Source of the DNA: Bacteroidales bacterium
GTDB taxonomy: Bacteria > Bacteroidota > Bacteroidia > Bacteroidales > F082
Direction: 5' to 3'
Length of the DNA: 64,000 nt
NCBI GenBank assembly: GCA_024400305.1
Contig: JAKSMX010000002.1
Location: forward strand, 1-64,000
The notes beneath the pieces are model-generated. The model did not search any database, was not told the DNA's origin, and was given only the letters and a program-made list of their open reading frames with translations. A program made the translations under genes and the position numbers. Shown here piece after piece: positions 62,354-64,000 of this stretch. Every line of letters begins with the position of its first letter. The stretch's first letter is position 1.

Positions 62354-62421
62354 CAGGTGTTTGAGGAATTTAAGATGTTTAAGGAATCAAACTCCTGACT
62401 ACCTCAAACTCCTAATCACCT
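62354..62421. repeat. Degenerate CAAACTCCTAATCACCT repeats at the GH2 end
   Basis: Copies such as CTGACTACCTCAAACT and CCTAATCACCT alternate; further left, AGGTGTTTGAGGAATTTAAG is a diverged copy in the other direction. The right half overlaps the last codons and stop of the GH2 gene. Related runs occur before folA and at the tilS start. Confidence 0.5.
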
Positions 62422-64000
62422 TCTGATTTATCTCTCTGATTCTCTGTTCGTTGAGTTTGATGACTTCCCTGTCGTAAGTCATCAGGCCGTTGAGTTCGAC
62501 CTCGCAGTCGGTGGTCTGTGTGTAAACCGCGGCGGAGAATCCTCTTTCTATCAACTTAATCAGCATTTCAGCATATTCGATATAGGTATCGGTGACTTTC
62601 TCCTCGGTGTCGTATTCTACGTATCCCCAGCCTTGCGACGGCACCCACGTGTGGCCTTCGACTTTCCTTCCGATTCCGCCATATTCACCGAGGACGGTGA
62701 CGCGACAGGCATCGTAGAAATACAGTTTCGGCTCCGGATAATTATGTAAATCAAGGATGTCGCCGACAGGATAGTGGTTGCCGCCGGAAGCCGGGTTGAC
62801 AAGACGCGACGGGTCGTACACCTTCGTCCAATTCACAATCTCAGGTGTGTTGAACTGTCCCCACGACTCGTTGAACGGCACCCACACTCCGATACAAGGC
62901 GCAGAATACAGATAATCAATGATTTCCTTCCATTCCTTTTTATAAGTGGCTTCCGATTCCGGCGTGCGTTTGCTCATCGGCCCGTCGAAATAACGCGTTG
63001 TGACCCATCCGGGTCCGCGGCCGCCACTCGGCATGTCCTGCCAGACAATCATTCCGAGACGGTCGCAGTGATAGTACCAGCGTGCAGGCTCCACTTTCAC
63101 GTGTTTTCTTATCATATTGAAACCGAAGTCTTTGGTTTTCTGAATGTCAAACGCCAACGCCTCGTCTGTCGGGGCGGTGTAAAGTCCGTCGCACCACCAA
63201 CCCTGGTCGAGCGGGCCGAACATGAAAACCGGCTCGTTGTTGAGTTGCAGACGCACGATTCCGTTCTCATCCTTCGCCGTGCTGAACTTGCGCATCGCGA
63301 AATAGCTTTCAACCTCATCGACGACCTTGCCGCCTTTGTAGAGCTTCACTTTCATCGAATAGAGATACGGGTCGTCGGGCGACCACAGACGTGCGTCTTC
63401 CGGCATTTCAACCTCAACGGCCTCGCCGTTTATCGATTTCGCCGACGCAACAAAAGTCTCCCTTGACGCTGATTTTTCATAAACAACGACTTCAATCATA
63501 TCATCGTCACAAAGCGAAGCGATTTCAGCATCCACTTTTACAATGTGACTGTCAATGTCTGGAACGGTCTTTAAATCCTTGATATAGTTGTTGTTGACAG
63601 GTTCCATCCACACCGTCTGCCAGATTCCAGTGACCGGCGTGTACCATATTCCGTGAGGTTTTACGTGTTGCTTTCCGGTCGGCTGCTCGCCTTCGTCAGT
63701 CGGGTCCCAGACACGCACCACGAGATTGTTGCTTTTCTTCTTCAAAGCCTGCGTGATGTCAATCGTAAACGGAGTGTAACCGCCAGTGTGTGAGCCGACT
63801 TTCACGTCATTCACCCAGATGTCGCCTTTCCAGTCAACGGCACCGAAATGAAGAAGGACGCGGCGTCCGTTCCACGATGACGGCACTTCAAAATCACGCT
63901 GATACCAAAGCTCATTGTCTTTCCCAACATATTTCTGGACACCCGAAAGCGACGACTCGATGCAAAACGGGACTAAAATCTTCCCGTCAAAATTTTCAAT
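62399..64000 (-). CDS. Glycoside hydrolase family 2 protein, 5' end outside the window
   Basis: 533 residues are visible; the frame is open to the window edge. The GUG at 63886 is internal, since conserved sequence (ILVPFCIESSLSGV, ELWYQRDFEVP) precedes it. A jelly-roll sugar-binding domain, an immunoglobulin-like domain and a TIM barrel follow in order. The acid/base Glu is in VPFNESWGQF and the nucleophile probably in LGEYGGIG. The family includes beta-galactosidases, mannosidases and glucuronidases; the specificity is not evident. Whether a signal peptide exists cannot be seen. Confidence 0.9.
   Translation of the reverse strand: MENFDGKILVPFCIESSLSGVQKYVGKDNELWYQRDFEVPSSWNGRRVLLHFGAVDWKGDIWVNDVKVGSHTGGYTPFTIDITQALKKKSNNLVVRVWDPTDEGEQPTGKQHVKPHGIWYTPVTGIWQTVWMEPVNNNYIKDLKTVPDIDSHIVKVDAEIASLCDDDMIEVVVYEKSASRETFVASAKSINGEAVEVEMPEDARLWSPDDPYLYSMKVKLYKGGKVVDEVESYFAMRKFSTAKDENGIVRLQLNNEPVFMFGPLDQGWWCDGLYTAPTDEALAFDIQKTKDFGFNMIRKHVKVEPARWYYHCDRLGMIVWQDMPSGGRGPGWVTTRYFDGPMSKRTPESEATYKKEWKEIIDYLYSAPCIGVWVPFNESWGQFNTPEIVNWTKVYDPSRLVNPASGGNHYPVGDILDLHNYPEPKLYFYDACRVTVLGEYGGIGRKVEGHTWVPSQGWGYVEYDTEEKVTDTYIEYAEMLIKLIERGFSAAVYTQTTDCEVELNGLMTYDREVIKLNEQRIREINQKVIRSLR

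Noticed and set aside
1..64000. CRISPR arrays, rRNA, tmRNA, insertion sequences and prophage genes
   Set aside because: No regularly spaced repeats, transposase, integrase, capsid or ribosomal RNA sequence was seen.

Overview
The window looks like chromosomal DNA of an anaerobic Bacteroidota bacterium, most likely of the order Bacteroidales. The evidence is internal. Many genes carry the Bacteroidetes -7 promoter box TAnnTTTG. Three secreted proteases end in type IX secretion sorting domains, and a PorT-like component of that system is present. The gene order parA-parB-DUF5683-dapB-lepB-ftsK-lolA is typical of the phylum. Energy genes are a K+-dependent type membrane pyrophosphatase and a 2-oxoacid:ferredoxin oxidoreductase with a divergent ferredoxin. 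I cannot name a genus.

Layout. 1-2.5 kb is accessory: a VapBC-like toxin-antitoxin pair, gene relics, a DUF2750-like protein and a RhuM protein. 2.5-14.9 kb is mostly core: an ABC-F ATPase, a TIGR04076 protein, an atypical response regulator, two tandem acyl-CoA synthetases, the pyrophosphatase, a bifunctional nuclease, and a nucleoside transporter-thyA-folA cluster. 15-22.1 kb holds three tandem C10 cysteine proteases. 22.1-24.6 kb is a second accessory patch: an unknown protein, a broken DUF1016 nuclease, a vapC tail duplicated from the first patch, a DUF4160/DUF2442 pair and a LexA-like XRE regulator with a perfect palindrome at its promoter. 24.6-32 kb covers carbohydrate and protein turnover: a lipoprotein with four chitobiase-C-terminal-like repeats, a GH20 hexosaminidase and a tricorn-like S41 protease. 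32-42.7 kb is exonuclease, DUF3276, and the long parAB-to-glycosyltransferase operon. 42.7-50.6 kb has lpxC (without the usual FabZ fusion), lpxD, an aminotransferase, a heptose kinase, porT, two identical tRNA-Glu genes, an outer-membrane barrel and lplA. 50.7-58.9 kb has an SDR, a DsbD-like protein, tilS (carrying an in-frame palindromic insertion), a tail-anchored unknown, a flavin reductase and a type II restriction-modification pair. 59-64 kb has korBA, ferredoxin and a partial GH2 enzyme.

How the genes work together. The nucleoside transporter, ThyA and FolA form one thymidylate/folate unit. The C10 proteases are the probable cargo of the type IX system that PorT belongs to. The CHB_HEX lipoprotein and GH20 enzyme form a probable N-acetylhexosamine scavenging pair. 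KorAB and the small ferredoxin are an electron-producing pair. The two accessory patches share about 200 bp of sequence; comparing them suggests that both descend from one vapBC / DUF2442-DUF4160 module.

Limits. All family names come from reading motifs by eye; no database search was run.
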